Source: Eubacteriales bacterium
GTDB taxonomy: Bacteria > Bacillota > Clostridia > Christensenellales > Aristaeellaceae
Assembly: GCA_028693055.1 (NCBI GenBank)
Contig: JAQUWD010000002.1
Span: forward strand, 81,019 to 145,018
Direction of reading: 5' to 3'
Length of the DNA: 64,000 bases
Shown here: in pieces, positions 17,821-25,429 of the stretch
Layout: each line of letters begins with the position of its first letter
Position numbering within the stretch: position 1 is the first letter of the stretch
Made by a program: the position numbers and the translations under genes
Notes under the pieces: model-generated
The model's input: only the letters and a program-made list of their open reading frames with translations
Database searches by the model: none
Told to the model about the DNA's origin: nothing

Positions 17821-19550
17821 AGCTGCATATCAAGTTTTTGCTTTCGTTTATGACGGTTGTGCTGGCGCTGGTCATGCTGCTGTCTCTGTATGTGAACAAC
17901 GTGTTGACCGATTACGTGCGGCAGGACAAGGCCAACAGTTATTCCCTTTATCTACAGCAGCTTGTCACCAGCACGAGGATGGTCACTAAGGAGGTCGAGC
18001 AAACCTTCTTTAACCAATATACGGAAGCTGCCACGGCGGAAAAGCTGCTGTCACAGCAAAGCCCCCTGAACAAGAAGCTGAGCGTAGAGGGGGGACTTGT
18101 TTCCATCCCCTTAAACACCAGCACCATCTCCAGCGTCCTTGCCGTAGATTTGGATGGAAACTCATACTTCGCTTCCTCGGTACTGGACGAGCGTGCCGAC
18201 GTGTTTGACGACGTGCGCACTCTTCCGCTTTCGGAAGCGAGTTCTCTGTGGCTGCGCGATGCGCAGGGTCGTATCTTTTTGAAGAAGGACTTGTTCCAGA
18301 CCTTTCCGCTGAAGCAAGCCGGACTGATTATCGCCCGAATGAATACGCCGGTTTTGTTGTCCACGCTGGGGCTGGACGACCGAGCCGACGGGATGCTGGC
18401 GTTGATAACGGAGGAGGGTAAGCTGCTGTTAGCCACAGGTGGGCTGACGGATGAAATGCTGGTGGAAATTCTAGATCAAGAGCCGCTTTCGTATCAGCCG
18501 GTTAGCCGAGAGATTATGATAGATGGCAAACCCTATTACTATACCATGCAGCCTGCCCCCAACCGCATATGGTATGCGTTGGAGGTGGTACCCATGCAGG
18601 AAATGCTGGCTATGCCGCTGGCGCTGTCGCGGATGATCTGGCTGGGCAGTATTGGCATCATTGTGCTTGCGCTTCTTGTCAGCTTCTTGCTATCGCGGAG
18701 CATATCCCGCAATGTGAAGCAGCTGGCGTCTTCCATGGCGGAGGTGAGCCACGGCAACTTCGAGACAGAGATTGCGGTGCGATCCCACGACGAAATCGGC
18801 GATTTGGCAGAGCGCTTTCGCTGGATGCAGGGCGAATTGAAAAACGTGACCATGGAAATGGTGCAGCGCGCAACGGAAAAGCAGAACACAGAATATGAGA
18901 TGCTGGAGCTTCGCTACCGCTCTCTCCAAGCGCAGATTAGCCCGCACTTCTTCTGCAACGTCCTGTCCAGTATCGACGCTTTAGCTTTGATGAAGCGCAC
19001 GGGCGAGGTGAGTACCATCAGCACCAAGGCGGCGCGGTACCTGCGCGACAATTTGAACGCCGCCGATCACAAGTTTACTTGCTTGAGTCAAGAGATTCGA
19101 TTCGTGCAGGAGTATGCGGATCTATATAACGACCTGTACCATTCGCCCTTTCGGCTGGAGGTGTCCCTTAGCGATGACGCAGGAGACTGTGAAGTGCCCA
19201 GCATGCTACTACAGCCATTGGTAGAAAATGCGCTGGTTCATGGGTTTCCACTGGATAACCCGGATCGCCAGCACATCATTTGTATTTCTGCCGAGACGAC
19301 AGGCGACAGCTTAGTGATCTATGTGTCGGACGACGGGCAGGGTATCAGCCAAGAGGTGATTAAAATGGTAGAGCGTGCGGAGCTAGACCGTGAGTATAAC
19401 AAGAAGATGAGCGGCTTCGGTTTGCGCAGCGTATTGCAAAGGTTGAGGCTGTTGTACGGGCAAAATCAGGAGTTGCGGATTGCCAGTGTCCCCGGCGTAC
19501 AGACGCTCATCTCCATTCGCATCCCCTACCGCCTGTACCAAGAAGTCTAA
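17817..19550 (+). CDS. Sensor histidine kinase, YesM type
   Basis: This is the partner of the preceding regulator, 577 aa. It has a TM helix at about residues 6-27, an extracellular domain of about 240 residues, and a second TM at about 270-293, followed by a HAMP segment and the His-containing ISPHFFCNVLSS motif (His about residue 376). The HATPase domain carries MLLQPLVENALVHGF and a glycine loop SDDGQG, later SGFGLRSVLQRL. The start is a GTG at 17817 overlapping the regulator stop. It likely senses an extracellular sugar-related ligand, possibly with an unseen binding protein. Confidence 0.93.
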   Translation: MKLHIKFLLSFMTVVLALVMLLSLYVNNVLTDYVRQDKANSYSLYLQQLVTSTRMVTKEVEQTFFNQYTEAATAEKLLSQQSPLNKKLSVEGGLVSIPLNTSTISSVLAVDLDGNSYFASSVLDERADVFDDVRTLPLSEASSLWLRDAQGRIFLKKDLFQTFPLKQAGLIIARMNTPVLLSTLGLDDRADGMLALITEEGKLLLATGGLTDEMLVEILDQEPLSYQPVSREIMIDGKPYYYTMQPAPNRIWYALEVVPMQEMLAMPLALSRMIWLGSIGIIVLALLVSFLLSRSISRNVKQLASSMAEVSHGNFETEIAVRSHDEIGDLAERFRWMQGELKNVTMEMVQRATEKQNTEYEMLELRYRSLQAQISPHFFCNVLSSIDALALMKRTGEVSTISTKAARYLRDNLNAADHKFTCLSQEIRFVQEYADLYNDLYHSPFRLEVSLSDDAGDCEVPSMLLQPLVENALVHGFPLDNPDRQHIICISAETTGDSLVIYVSDDGQGISQEVIKMVERAELDREYNKKMSGFGLRSVLQRLRLLYGQNQELRIASVPGVQTLISIRIPYRLYQEV

Positions 19551-19561
19551 GGAGGAGCGTT

Positions 19562-20560
19562 ATGGAATTCTATGTGGGTACATTGACCCGCGAGGGCGGC
19601 GAGGGTGTTTTAGATTGCAGCTTGGAGGACGATCACATCCGGTTAAAGACAACTGTCACCGGCATTACAGATCCGAACTATGTGATTCTCTCGCCTAGAG
19701 GCGATCGCCTGTATGCGGTTTCCAGCGATGACGCCAGGGAGGAGCTGCCCGGATGTGTAGACGTTTATGATATCACCGGCGAAACCCCTGCGTTTTTATG
19801 CCGCCAATCAACCGGTGGTAGCGGCCCGTGCTTTTTAACGCTTGCACCGGACGGACGGTTCCTGTACGAGACCAACTATGGCACAGGCTCGCTTGCGGTA
19901 TTTCCGGTGAGCTTTGGGCTGGATAAACGTATGCAACTGGTTCAGCATTCGGGGCACGGCCCACACCCAACGCGGCAGAAGGGCCCGCATCTGCATCAGG
20001 TTACCTTCCTACCGGGTACGCAGCTGCTGTGCGCCATCGACCTCGGGACGGACGAGCTAGTGGTATACCGTGCCGATGAGCAAACCGGGCTGCTGACCGA
20101 ACAGTCACGCACCCATCTTCTGGGTGGCCCGCGCCATATTGCTTATGGAAACGCAGGCTATGCGTATGTGGCCCACGAGCTGAGCAACGAAGTGACGACG
20201 CTAAAAATCGAGAACGGCGCTTTCACACCCCTACAAACGCTGACTACTCTGCCCGAAGGATGGACGGGGGAAAACACTGCCGCCGCCATCCGCCTATCGG
20301 AGGATGGTAAAAGGCTATACGTGTCCAACCGTGGGCATGGCTCCATCGCGGAATACGCCGTACAGTCCGATGAAACGCTACGCTTTCTGCGCCATCTGTG
20401 GGCGGGCGTTTTCCCGCGGGACTTCATATGTCTGCCGGATGGGCGATTCCTGGTGGCAGATCAACGTGCGGGCGTGTATCTGCTTTCGCGGGACGGCGAC
20501 GCGCAGGATTTTCTACCCCACAAAGGCGCTGTATGCATCTGCCTAAAGAAGGAGGCGTAA
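19562..20560 (+). CDS. Lactonase family protein, seven-bladed beta-propeller (6-phosphogluconolactonase-like)
   Basis: This 332-aa protein has the YkgB/Pgl-type propeller pattern: an N-terminal FYVGTLTREGGEGV, repeated blades ending in LYAV, FLYETNYGTGSLAVF and RLYVSNRGHGSIAEY, and the conserved GPHLHQV and GPRHIAY segments. Family members hydrolyse sugar lactones such as 6-phosphogluconolactone. It has no signal peptide, so it is cytoplasmic. A strong AAGGAGG lies before the ATG. It is 11 nt behind the kinase gene and 3 nt ahead of the epimerase gene, which suggests one transcript. A sugar lactone from the same pathway as the dgo-type operon next door is a plausible substrate. Confidence 0.88.
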   Translation: MEFYVGTLTREGGEGVLDCSLEDDHIRLKTTVTGITDPNYVILSPRGDRLYAVSSDDAREELPGCVDVYDITGETPAFLCRQSTGGSGPCFLTLAPDGRFLYETNYGTGSLAVFPVSFGLDKRMQLVQHSGHGPHPTRQKGPHLHQVTFLPGTQLLCAIDLGTDELVVYRADEQTGLLTEQSRTHLLGGPRHIAYGNAGYAYVAHELSNEVTTLKIENGAFTPLQTLTTLPEGWTGENTAAAIRLSEDGKRLYVSNRGHGSIAEYAVQSDETLRFLRHLWAGVFPRDFICLPDGRFLVADQRAGVYLLSRDGDAQDFLPHKGAVCICLKKEA

Positions 20561-20563
20561 GCC

Positions 20564-21493
20564 ATGACCATTTCACATGAACAGTGGCAGGGATTGCCGA
20601 CGGTACGCATAGAGGACGAACGCTACGAGGCGATCATTCTGCCAACCTACGGCGCAAACTGCGTATCGTTGATTCATAAGGCAAGCGGCATTTCCATGCT
20701 TCGCACGCCGCCCAATGCGGAGGCTCTCTGTGCGTCGCCCAATGTATATGGGCTACCGATTCTGTTCCCACCCAACCGCATCCGCGATGGCGTGTTCCAT
20801 TTTGATGGGCGCACGTATACGTTCCCGATCAACGAACCTAAAAGGCATCACCATCTGCACGGTGTTCTAAGCAGCACCGCTTTTACGGAGACGGAACAAG
20901 GCGCGTTCGAATACCGCGCCACGCAAGCGCAGCCGTATCTTTCGTTCCCGCACGTATTTACCGTTACGCGCAGGTATTGTCTTACCCCCGAAGGACTGCG
21001 TCATACCATTGCGGTTCGCAATGACAGCGAGCTGCCGATGCCGCTAGGTATCGGCGTGCATGCCGCATGGAACGTGCCCGCGCCGAACTGGCGGCTTCAC
21101 ATGGATGTACGGAAACAATGGCTTGTGGACGAGCGCATCCTGCCCACGGGCGAAACAGCCGAGGATACGCCCCAACTGACAGGATTGCGTGAGGGAACAT
21201 TACGCCCCGAAGAGCAAGCCCTCTCTGCCTTATTGGAGTTAAACAGTCATACCGTCACATTAGAAAACGGCGTATGGCAAATGACCTGTGAATGGGGGAG
21301 TGCATTCCCCTTTGTGATGCTATGGAACGGCGGCGGACATAGCGGCTTTGTATGCCCGGAGCCGCAAAGCTGGCTGGTGGATGCGCCGAACCTGTCGCTT
21401 CCGGCGTCTCAGAGCGGGTTTCAAGCTCTTTCACCGGGCGAAAGTCAAGAATATCAGCTGCTATATGGCATACGGGAAGCCTGTGGGGGTTGA
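20564..21493 (+). CDS. Aldose 1-epimerase family protein
   Basis: This is a 309-aa galactose-mutarotase fold protein. Visible features are the N-terminal IILPTYGANCVSLIH strand, the FPPNRIRDGVF loop with the substrate-binding Arg, NEPKRHHHLHGVL with the His pair of this family, and a C-terminal WLVDAPN. Family members interconvert alpha and beta anomers of aldoses or phosphosugars. The AAGGAGGCGTAAGCC site precedes the ATG. It is the last gene of the second importer cluster and prepares the correct anomer for catabolism. Confidence 0.88.
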   Translation: MTISHEQWQGLPTVRIEDERYEAIILPTYGANCVSLIHKASGISMLRTPPNAEALCASPNVYGLPILFPPNRIRDGVFHFDGRTYTFPINEPKRHHHLHGVLSSTAFTETEQGAFEYRATQAQPYLSFPHVFTVTRRYCLTPEGLRHTIAVRNDSELPMPLGIGVHAAWNVPAPNWRLHMDVRKQWLVDERILPTGETAEDTPQLTGLREGTLRPEEQALSALLELNSHTVTLENGVWQMTCEWGSAFPFVMLWNGGGHSGFVCPEPQSWLVDAPNLSLPASQSGFQALSPGESQEYQLLYGIREACGG

Positions 21494-21892
21494 TTTGCAG
21501 TAGGGATAGCGCTTCATGATCTCGTATGTCTTTCGCTTGAGGGCACGCGGCTTCGCTTTCATGCGCTTGGCGCTGCGTCTTTGCACAACTGCATCCAACA
21601 TGGTATGGAGTGTATTCGTCAGGGAAAAACCTGTGTTATCGCCTAAAAGTCGCAGTGCATATGCGTTTAGTCTCGTGCTTACCACCATGCTTAAGACGCC
21701 GTATGCTGCGCTCCCTGTCAGCTAGCTGGAGGGACTGCTGTTGGAAACGGAATACAGCGCCTCCGCGCCGGTTGTGTGCGACGTTCCCGGCCTGCGTGGG
21801 TCAGTGGAGCTCCCGCCGTATCCGACGCGAGCAACACTGCGGAAATCAATGGTACGCATCCCAAGATGGCTACAAAGAATGATCATGTACAA

Positions 21893-21951
21893 AAAAGGAT
21901 GTCTTTTCCCACGCTGAATTGAGCAGGGCAAGGATATCCTTTTGTCTTTTT
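21893..21951 (+). terminator. Putative intrinsic terminator
   Basis: An 8-bp A/T-rich stem (21893-21900 with 21936-21943) with a long loop is followed by a T-rich run. It would end the epimerase transcript. The long loop makes it weak. Confidence 0.4.
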
Positions 21952-21969
21952 ATTACATAAGCCACAAAA

Positions 21970-22092
21970 GTCGATTGTGGTTAAGCCCAACCTGTGGACC
22001 GCTTCCGCCGATAGCAAACAGCCCGCCGGGTTGATAGGGTTCGTCGAAGGTGCTTGGCTGGCGACAGCCCGGGAGAGTAGATCGCCGCCGAC
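21970..22092 (+). rRNA. 5S rRNA-like sequence, diverged (possible pseudogene)
   Basis: This 123-nt stretch has the size of 5S rRNA. Its 3' half follows the 5S consensus: CGAAGGTGCTTGG (consensus CGATGGTACTTGG), then a small hairpin, then GGGAGAGTAG and a GC-rich 3' strand (22081-22092). The 5' end (21970-21981) can pair with the 3' end (22081-22092) in 10 of 12 positions, as helix I would. The middle part deviates from the strongly conserved CGAACACGGAAGTTAAG segment, and the loop E strand has substitutions. No 16S or 23S gene is in the window. It may be a decayed orphan 5S copy or another RNA with a 5S-like shape. It ends 8 nt before the stop of the convergent GNAT gene. Confidence 0.4.
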
Positions 22093-22100
22093 CCTGTACT

Positions 22101-22643
22101 TCACCTTTTCAGCGTTAAACGATAAAAGCGTCTGGCTCTTCCGTCATAAGCGGGACGTTCGATCAGCAGCTCATAGCCGGCTTTTTCAAAATTATTCCAA
22201 GAAGCTACGTTCTCAGGGTCCACGGTTGCGTAAATCCATCGCCCGTTTTCTTCTTGCACCATTTGTTGAAAAAGCCGTAGAAAGCTGGTATGCATTCCTC
22301 TGCTGCGAAAGCTAGGATGAGTCATTACATCATGGAAATCATAGCTGCCTTCGATGGTTTTTCCAAGCATTTCCGCATAGCTGTGGCCGCCCATACGGCT
22401 TACCCCTGGGCTAAGCTCTGCAAAGCCGCAGAGCCGTTCGCCTAGAAAATATCCAAAGCCCTCATGGGCGGCTACGACTTGGATAAATTCTTCCCGCTCA
22501 GAGGGAACATACCAGCGGGGGTCGGGCAATGCGGCGATCACCGCCTGCTGCAGCTCCAACATGGCTGTAATATCGTTAGACTCTAAAGCGCGTAGCTTTA
22601 GCCCCTCCCTTTGATAGGATGAGACGTCTAAGGGTAATGTCAT
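22101..22643 (-). CDS. GNAT family N-acetyltransferase
   Basis: This is a 180-aa acetyltransferase of the GNAT fold. Visible parts are the N-terminal LKLRALESNDITAMLELQQAV, a central GFAELSPG strand, the acetyl-CoA-binding turn HPSFRSRGMHTSFLRLF (R-x-R-G-M replacing Q-x-x-G-x-G/A), and ATVDPENVASWNNFEKAGYE near the C-terminus, which is typical of this family. The acceptor is unknown. The start ATG overlaps the stop of the DUF1836 gene as ATGA, so both are in one operon. Confidence 0.88.
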   Translation of the reverse strand: MTLPLDVSSYQREGLKLRALESNDITAMLELQQAVIAALPDPRWYVPSEREEFIQVVAAHEGFGYFLGERLCGFAELSPGVSRMGGHSYAEMLGKTIEGSYDFHDVMTHPSFRSRGMHTSFLRLFQQMVQEENGRWIYATVDPENVASWNNFEKAGYELLIERPAYDGRARRFYRLTLKR

Positions 22644-23158
22644 GGTTGCTTTTCCTCCGGTTCTGCCTCAGGCTTATGGGCTTCCTCGCTGAGAATAGCG
22701 TTGCACAGAAACCGATAGGCGGCGCAATGAATGGCGCAGATCATCGTTGAGGGCAGCTCGTTTTCCTTCCACATTTCCTCCAACACCTGCGCTTGCATAG
22801 TGCAGAAATGGGTGTAAAGCGCTTCGATGGTTTGCCCGTCCTCAAGCGTGAGCAGCTTCTTCATACCGTCTGCGGATGCGGCTTGCTTGAAAATACAAAT
22901 CATTAGAAGCTGAGCCAATTGCTCCCGGCCATACTTTTTTCCGACGGGTCTAGCCACAAGGCCAAGCTTTACATAATTGTTAACCATGGCGGGAGTGAAA
23001 ACTCGCTCTCCTTTGCCGTATAAAGGCTGGCATTGGCGCTCCAAAAAGGTGACCACCTGATCCATATATAATCCTAAATCGGGGATTTGTTCCCACGTTA
23101 CGGGATGATAAGCGCTTAGTGTTTTGAGAAAATCCGTGTTCTGTAATTGGATCATCAC
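22640..23158 (-). CDS. DUF1836 domain-containing protein
   Basis: This is a 172-aa cytoplasmic protein with the DUF1836 core: FTPAMVNNYVKLGLVARPVGKKYGREQLAQLLMICIFKQ at about residues 53-91. This looks like a MerR-type winged helix, so DNA binding is possible, but no target is known. The start is the ATG at 23158 behind GGAGGG. It is transcribed with the GNAT gene and is divergent from the SGNH hydrolase gene. Confidence 0.88.
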   Translation of the reverse strand: MMIQLQNTDFLKTLSAYHPVTWEQIPDLGLYMDQVVTFLERQCQPLYGKGERVFTPAMVNNYVKLGLVARPVGKKYGREQLAQLLMICIFKQAASADGMKKLLTLEDGQTIEALYTHFCTMQAQVLEEMWKENELPSTMICAIHCAAYRFLCNAILSEEAHKPEAEPEEKQP

Positions 23159-23177
23159 AATCCCTCCTCATATCGAT

Positions 23178-23206
23178 ATTTTATCATAATATATAAGAAC
23201 ACACAA
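23178..23206 (-). promoter_or_regulatory. SigA-type promoter of the DUF1836-GNAT operon
   Basis: On the minus strand, -35 TTGTGT (23201-23206) and -10 TAAAAT (23178-23183) have a 17-nt spacer that is very A/T rich, 20 nt ahead of the start codon. Confidence 0.55.
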
Positions 23207-23226
23207 TTCTAATTTTAAATATCCCA

Positions 23227-23254
23227 TTGACACTTATACAAATCGTGATATAAT
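23227..23254 (+). promoter_or_regulatory. SigA-type promoter of the SGNH hydrolase gene
   Basis: Consensus -35 TTGACA (23227-23232) and -10 TATAAT (23249-23254) are separated by 16 nt. This is one of the strongest promoters in the window. Confidence 0.8.
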
Positions 23255-23274
23255 AGTAATTGATACTAGATTAT

Positions 23275-23291
23275 ACGGTATATAATACCGT
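23275..23291 (+). promoter_or_regulatory. Palindrome, candidate operator
   Basis: ACGGTATATAATACCGT is a perfect inverted repeat with 7-bp arms and a 3-nt centre. It lies about 20 nt after the -10 of the hydrolase promoter, where a bound repressor would block transcription. The regulator is unknown; the DUF1836 protein next door is a candidate. Confidence 0.5.
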
Positions 23292-23311
23292 TTTAGAAAG
23301 GATAATGTCGC

Positions 23312-24034
23312 ATGACGTATTCTGAAATTCACGTGTGGGGAGATTCTCTGGCGCGTGGCATTATTTATAACGAAAACCGTCAGCGGTACGCGATTTCTGG
23401 AGAACGCTGTACCGGTCGACTGAGCGAAGCGCTGGGCTGCAAGGTGGAGAATCACTCCGTTATGGGCGCAACCATTCTGGACGGCTTCAAAAATTTTTCT
23501 AGCTTTCCGGTTGTTCCGGATGCGCTTTGCGCCATTGAATATGGCGGGAACGACTGTGATTTGGACTGGGCGGCAGTGGCGGAGCATCCAAAAGACCCTA
23601 TTGTAGCGAAGGTTCCATTGGAGCTGTATACGCAGACCTTGAAGGTTTTTGTTGCTCTGGTGCGGGAACGGGGGATGCATCCGCTTTTGGTCACCTCTCC
23701 GCCCCTTGATGCTCCCCGTTACTTTGATTGGGTAACGCGAAACGTAAACAAACAAAATGTGCTTGCGGCGCTTGGCGACGTTAATCATATTTATCGCTGG
23801 CAGGAACGCTATACCATTGCCCTGCGTCAAACGGCGTTTGATTTGGAATGCCCGCTGCTGGATATCCGCGACTGGTTTTTGGCGTTGAACCGCTATGAGG
23901 ACTATATCTGCGTGGATGGTATTCATCCCAATGATCGCGGACATCGACTCATCGCGGACGCAGTGCTGGAACGGGCGCGGAAGGATGGGGCTATGCCTTT
24001 GCGCTCAGGCGATAGCGAAACGCAGGCTATTTAG
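23312..24034 (+). CDS. SGNH/GDSL-type esterase
   Basis: This is a 240-aa hydrolase of the SGNH fold without a signal peptide. Block I is VWGDSLARG (nucleophile Ser at residue 12), block II has a Gly in HSVMGATI, block III is EYGGNDCD and block V is DGIHPNDRGH with the catalytic Asp and His. Relatives deacylate carbohydrates, lipids or lysophospholipids. The acyl substrate cannot be told. The ribosome binding site is AAAGGAT. Confidence 0.9.
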   Translation: MTYSEIHVWGDSLARGIIYNENRQRYAISGERCTGRLSEALGCKVENHSVMGATILDGFKNFSSFPVVPDALCAIEYGGNDCDLDWAAVAEHPKDPIVAKVPLELYTQTLKVFVALVRERGMHPLLVTSPPLDAPRYFDWVTRNVNKQNVLAALGDVNHIYRWQERYTIALRQTAFDLECPLLDIRDWFLALNRYEDYICVDGIHPNDRGHRLIADAVLERARKDGAMPLRSGDSETQAI

Positions 24035-24069
24035 TTGGAACGTCCAACAAACGGTAGTCTTCGAAACCA

Positions 24070-25281
24070 TCAGTTCCAGTTTAACCATGGCAGATAAGAG
24101 GTATAAGGCACACATAAATACATACCCCAATGTCCGTGGAAGGCTGTGGTGGGCAGACCGTTATAGCAGAAGTAGGCGAGAGAGCCGCCTACAATCAGGA
24201 TAGTTAGAAGAACTTGGTTTACGTGCTCCCGGCTTGAAGTCGGGAGCTTTTCTTGCGCTTCAATTGCTCGTTCGTCTCGGCAGCCAATGCTGCTTAGCGC
24301 TATAGGAAGCGCCAAAACCGCATAAGGCATGGTAAAGAGGATAAGGCGAAGCATGATGCGCGTTTGGGCGACCATGAGCCAAGCACCAACCGTGAAGGAT
24401 AGCAAATAAAGAAGAGGAAGCGCGTCCTCCGGAGCGTGTTGCCGGATACGCCGGTATAGCAATAGATAAATAACGAATACGCCCACTGGGGCAGCCATCA
24501 TCACCATGCTGTGGCTGCCCTCAAGAAACGATGAATGGACATAGTATCCAAAACGATCGCCCATCCCGAGGGCGGGCAGGACGGTTTCTAGCAGCAGTAA
24601 AACCAGCTGCTTGCCAAAGAGACATGCAGCCGCCCACATACCACACCATAGCGCCAATGCTAGCTTACGGCGGGGCAGCTGGATAAAAAGTAACGGTAGG
24701 AGCATGATTAACGCCGTTTGATGAATCAGCGACGCGAATGCGCATACCGCGCCGTAGCGCAGCGTCGGTTGCCAGCCGCGTTGCCGCAGCAGCGGATAGC
24801 CAAGCATGAGCACGCCCGCCGCCATGCATTGGCGTACAGCGTCCATGGTGGCGGCGAAGCATAGAAAGGTGATGTACAGCCATACGGACAGCCACGCAAT
24901 GGGGCTATGCCGACGGATCAACCACCAAACGGGCAGAAGGCAAATGAACGCCGCTACCGTCAAAAATCCACGGGCGTTCATGCCCATTCGCTGACATAGG
25001 CGAATCAAAAGCAACAGGCTGGGTTCAACCGTATAGCCGTTTTGACGAACGACTTGCTCTGCCGCCGCAAAGCCATCGGCTTTTACCATTTCCACCGCGT
25101 CAAAAATATAAACGTAGGAGGAGTAAGCCGCCCCGGTAGCATAACGGAAGGAGGAAAGAGCAACGAGCAGCGCAAAGACCAGCGCTAAATAGATTTCCCG
25201 CTTGCAAGCGCGCGAGCCGCCCATCCGCGACAAAAGACCAAGCCCTGCGCAAACCCCTAGCAACAGCAGATAAAGCGTCAT
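24070..25281 (-). CDS. EpsG family membrane protein
   Basis: This is a multi-spanning membrane protein of 403 aa. The EpsG (Wzy-like) family is thought to polymerise or export surface polysaccharide. The N-terminal part carries the family segment RYATGAAYSSYVYIFDAVEM, then EPSLLLLIRLCQRMGM, CFAATMDAVRQCMAAGVLM and FASLIHQTALIMLLPLL, with about ten hydrophobic segments. The ATG at 25281 with GGAG 6 nt upstream was chosen; the longer frame has an implausible soluble N-terminus. No other polysaccharide biosynthesis gene is adjacent. It is divergent from the Cys-rich secreted protein gene. Confidence 0.85.
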   Translation of the reverse strand: MTLYLLLLGVCAGLGLLSRMGGSRACKREIYLALVFALLVALSSFRYATGAAYSSYVYIFDAVEMVKADGFAAAEQVVRQNGYTVEPSLLLLIRLCQRMGMNARGFLTVAAFICLLPVWWLIRRHSPIAWLSVWLYITFLCFAATMDAVRQCMAAGVLMLGYPLLRQRGWQPTLRYGAVCAFASLIHQTALIMLLPLLFIQLPRRKLALALWCGMWAAACLFGKQLVLLLLETVLPALGMGDRFGYYVHSSFLEGSHSMVMMAAPVGVFVIYLLLYRRIRQHAPEDALPLLYLLSFTVGAWLMVAQTRIMLRLILFTMPYAVLALPIALSSIGCRDERAIEAQEKLPTSSREHVNQVLLTILIVGGSLAYFCYNGLPTTAFHGHWGMYLCVPYTSYLPWLNWN

Positions 25282-25429
25282 TCTCTTCTCTCCGTTTCCT
25301 TCATAATTGTAAATAATGGGGCTATGAAGGAATCTACGATTCGCCTCTCGAATCATAGCATACATCTCGAGTAATCGCCATCCCTTTGACATGTTTTGTC
25401 CCCTATTAGAGAAAGGAGAATCAAACCAA

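Larger units (their letters stand above)
21494..22100. other. Intergenic region, mostly without genes
   Basis: These 607 bases lie between the epimerase gene and the convergent GNAT gene. A minus-strand open frame at 21461-21688 (75 codons, very basic C-terminus) has no ribosome binding site and overlaps the epimerase end; it might be a degraded gene. A plus-strand frame near 21731-21915 reads like protein but has no start. Two features are better supported: a hairpin at 21893-21951 and a 5S rRNA-like sequence at 21970-22092. Confidence 0.5.

Noticed and set aside
21461..21688. 75-codon minus-strand frame with basic C-terminus
   Set aside because: There is no ribosome binding site, it overlaps the epimerase end, and no family is recognised; it could be a remnant, but evidence is too thin.
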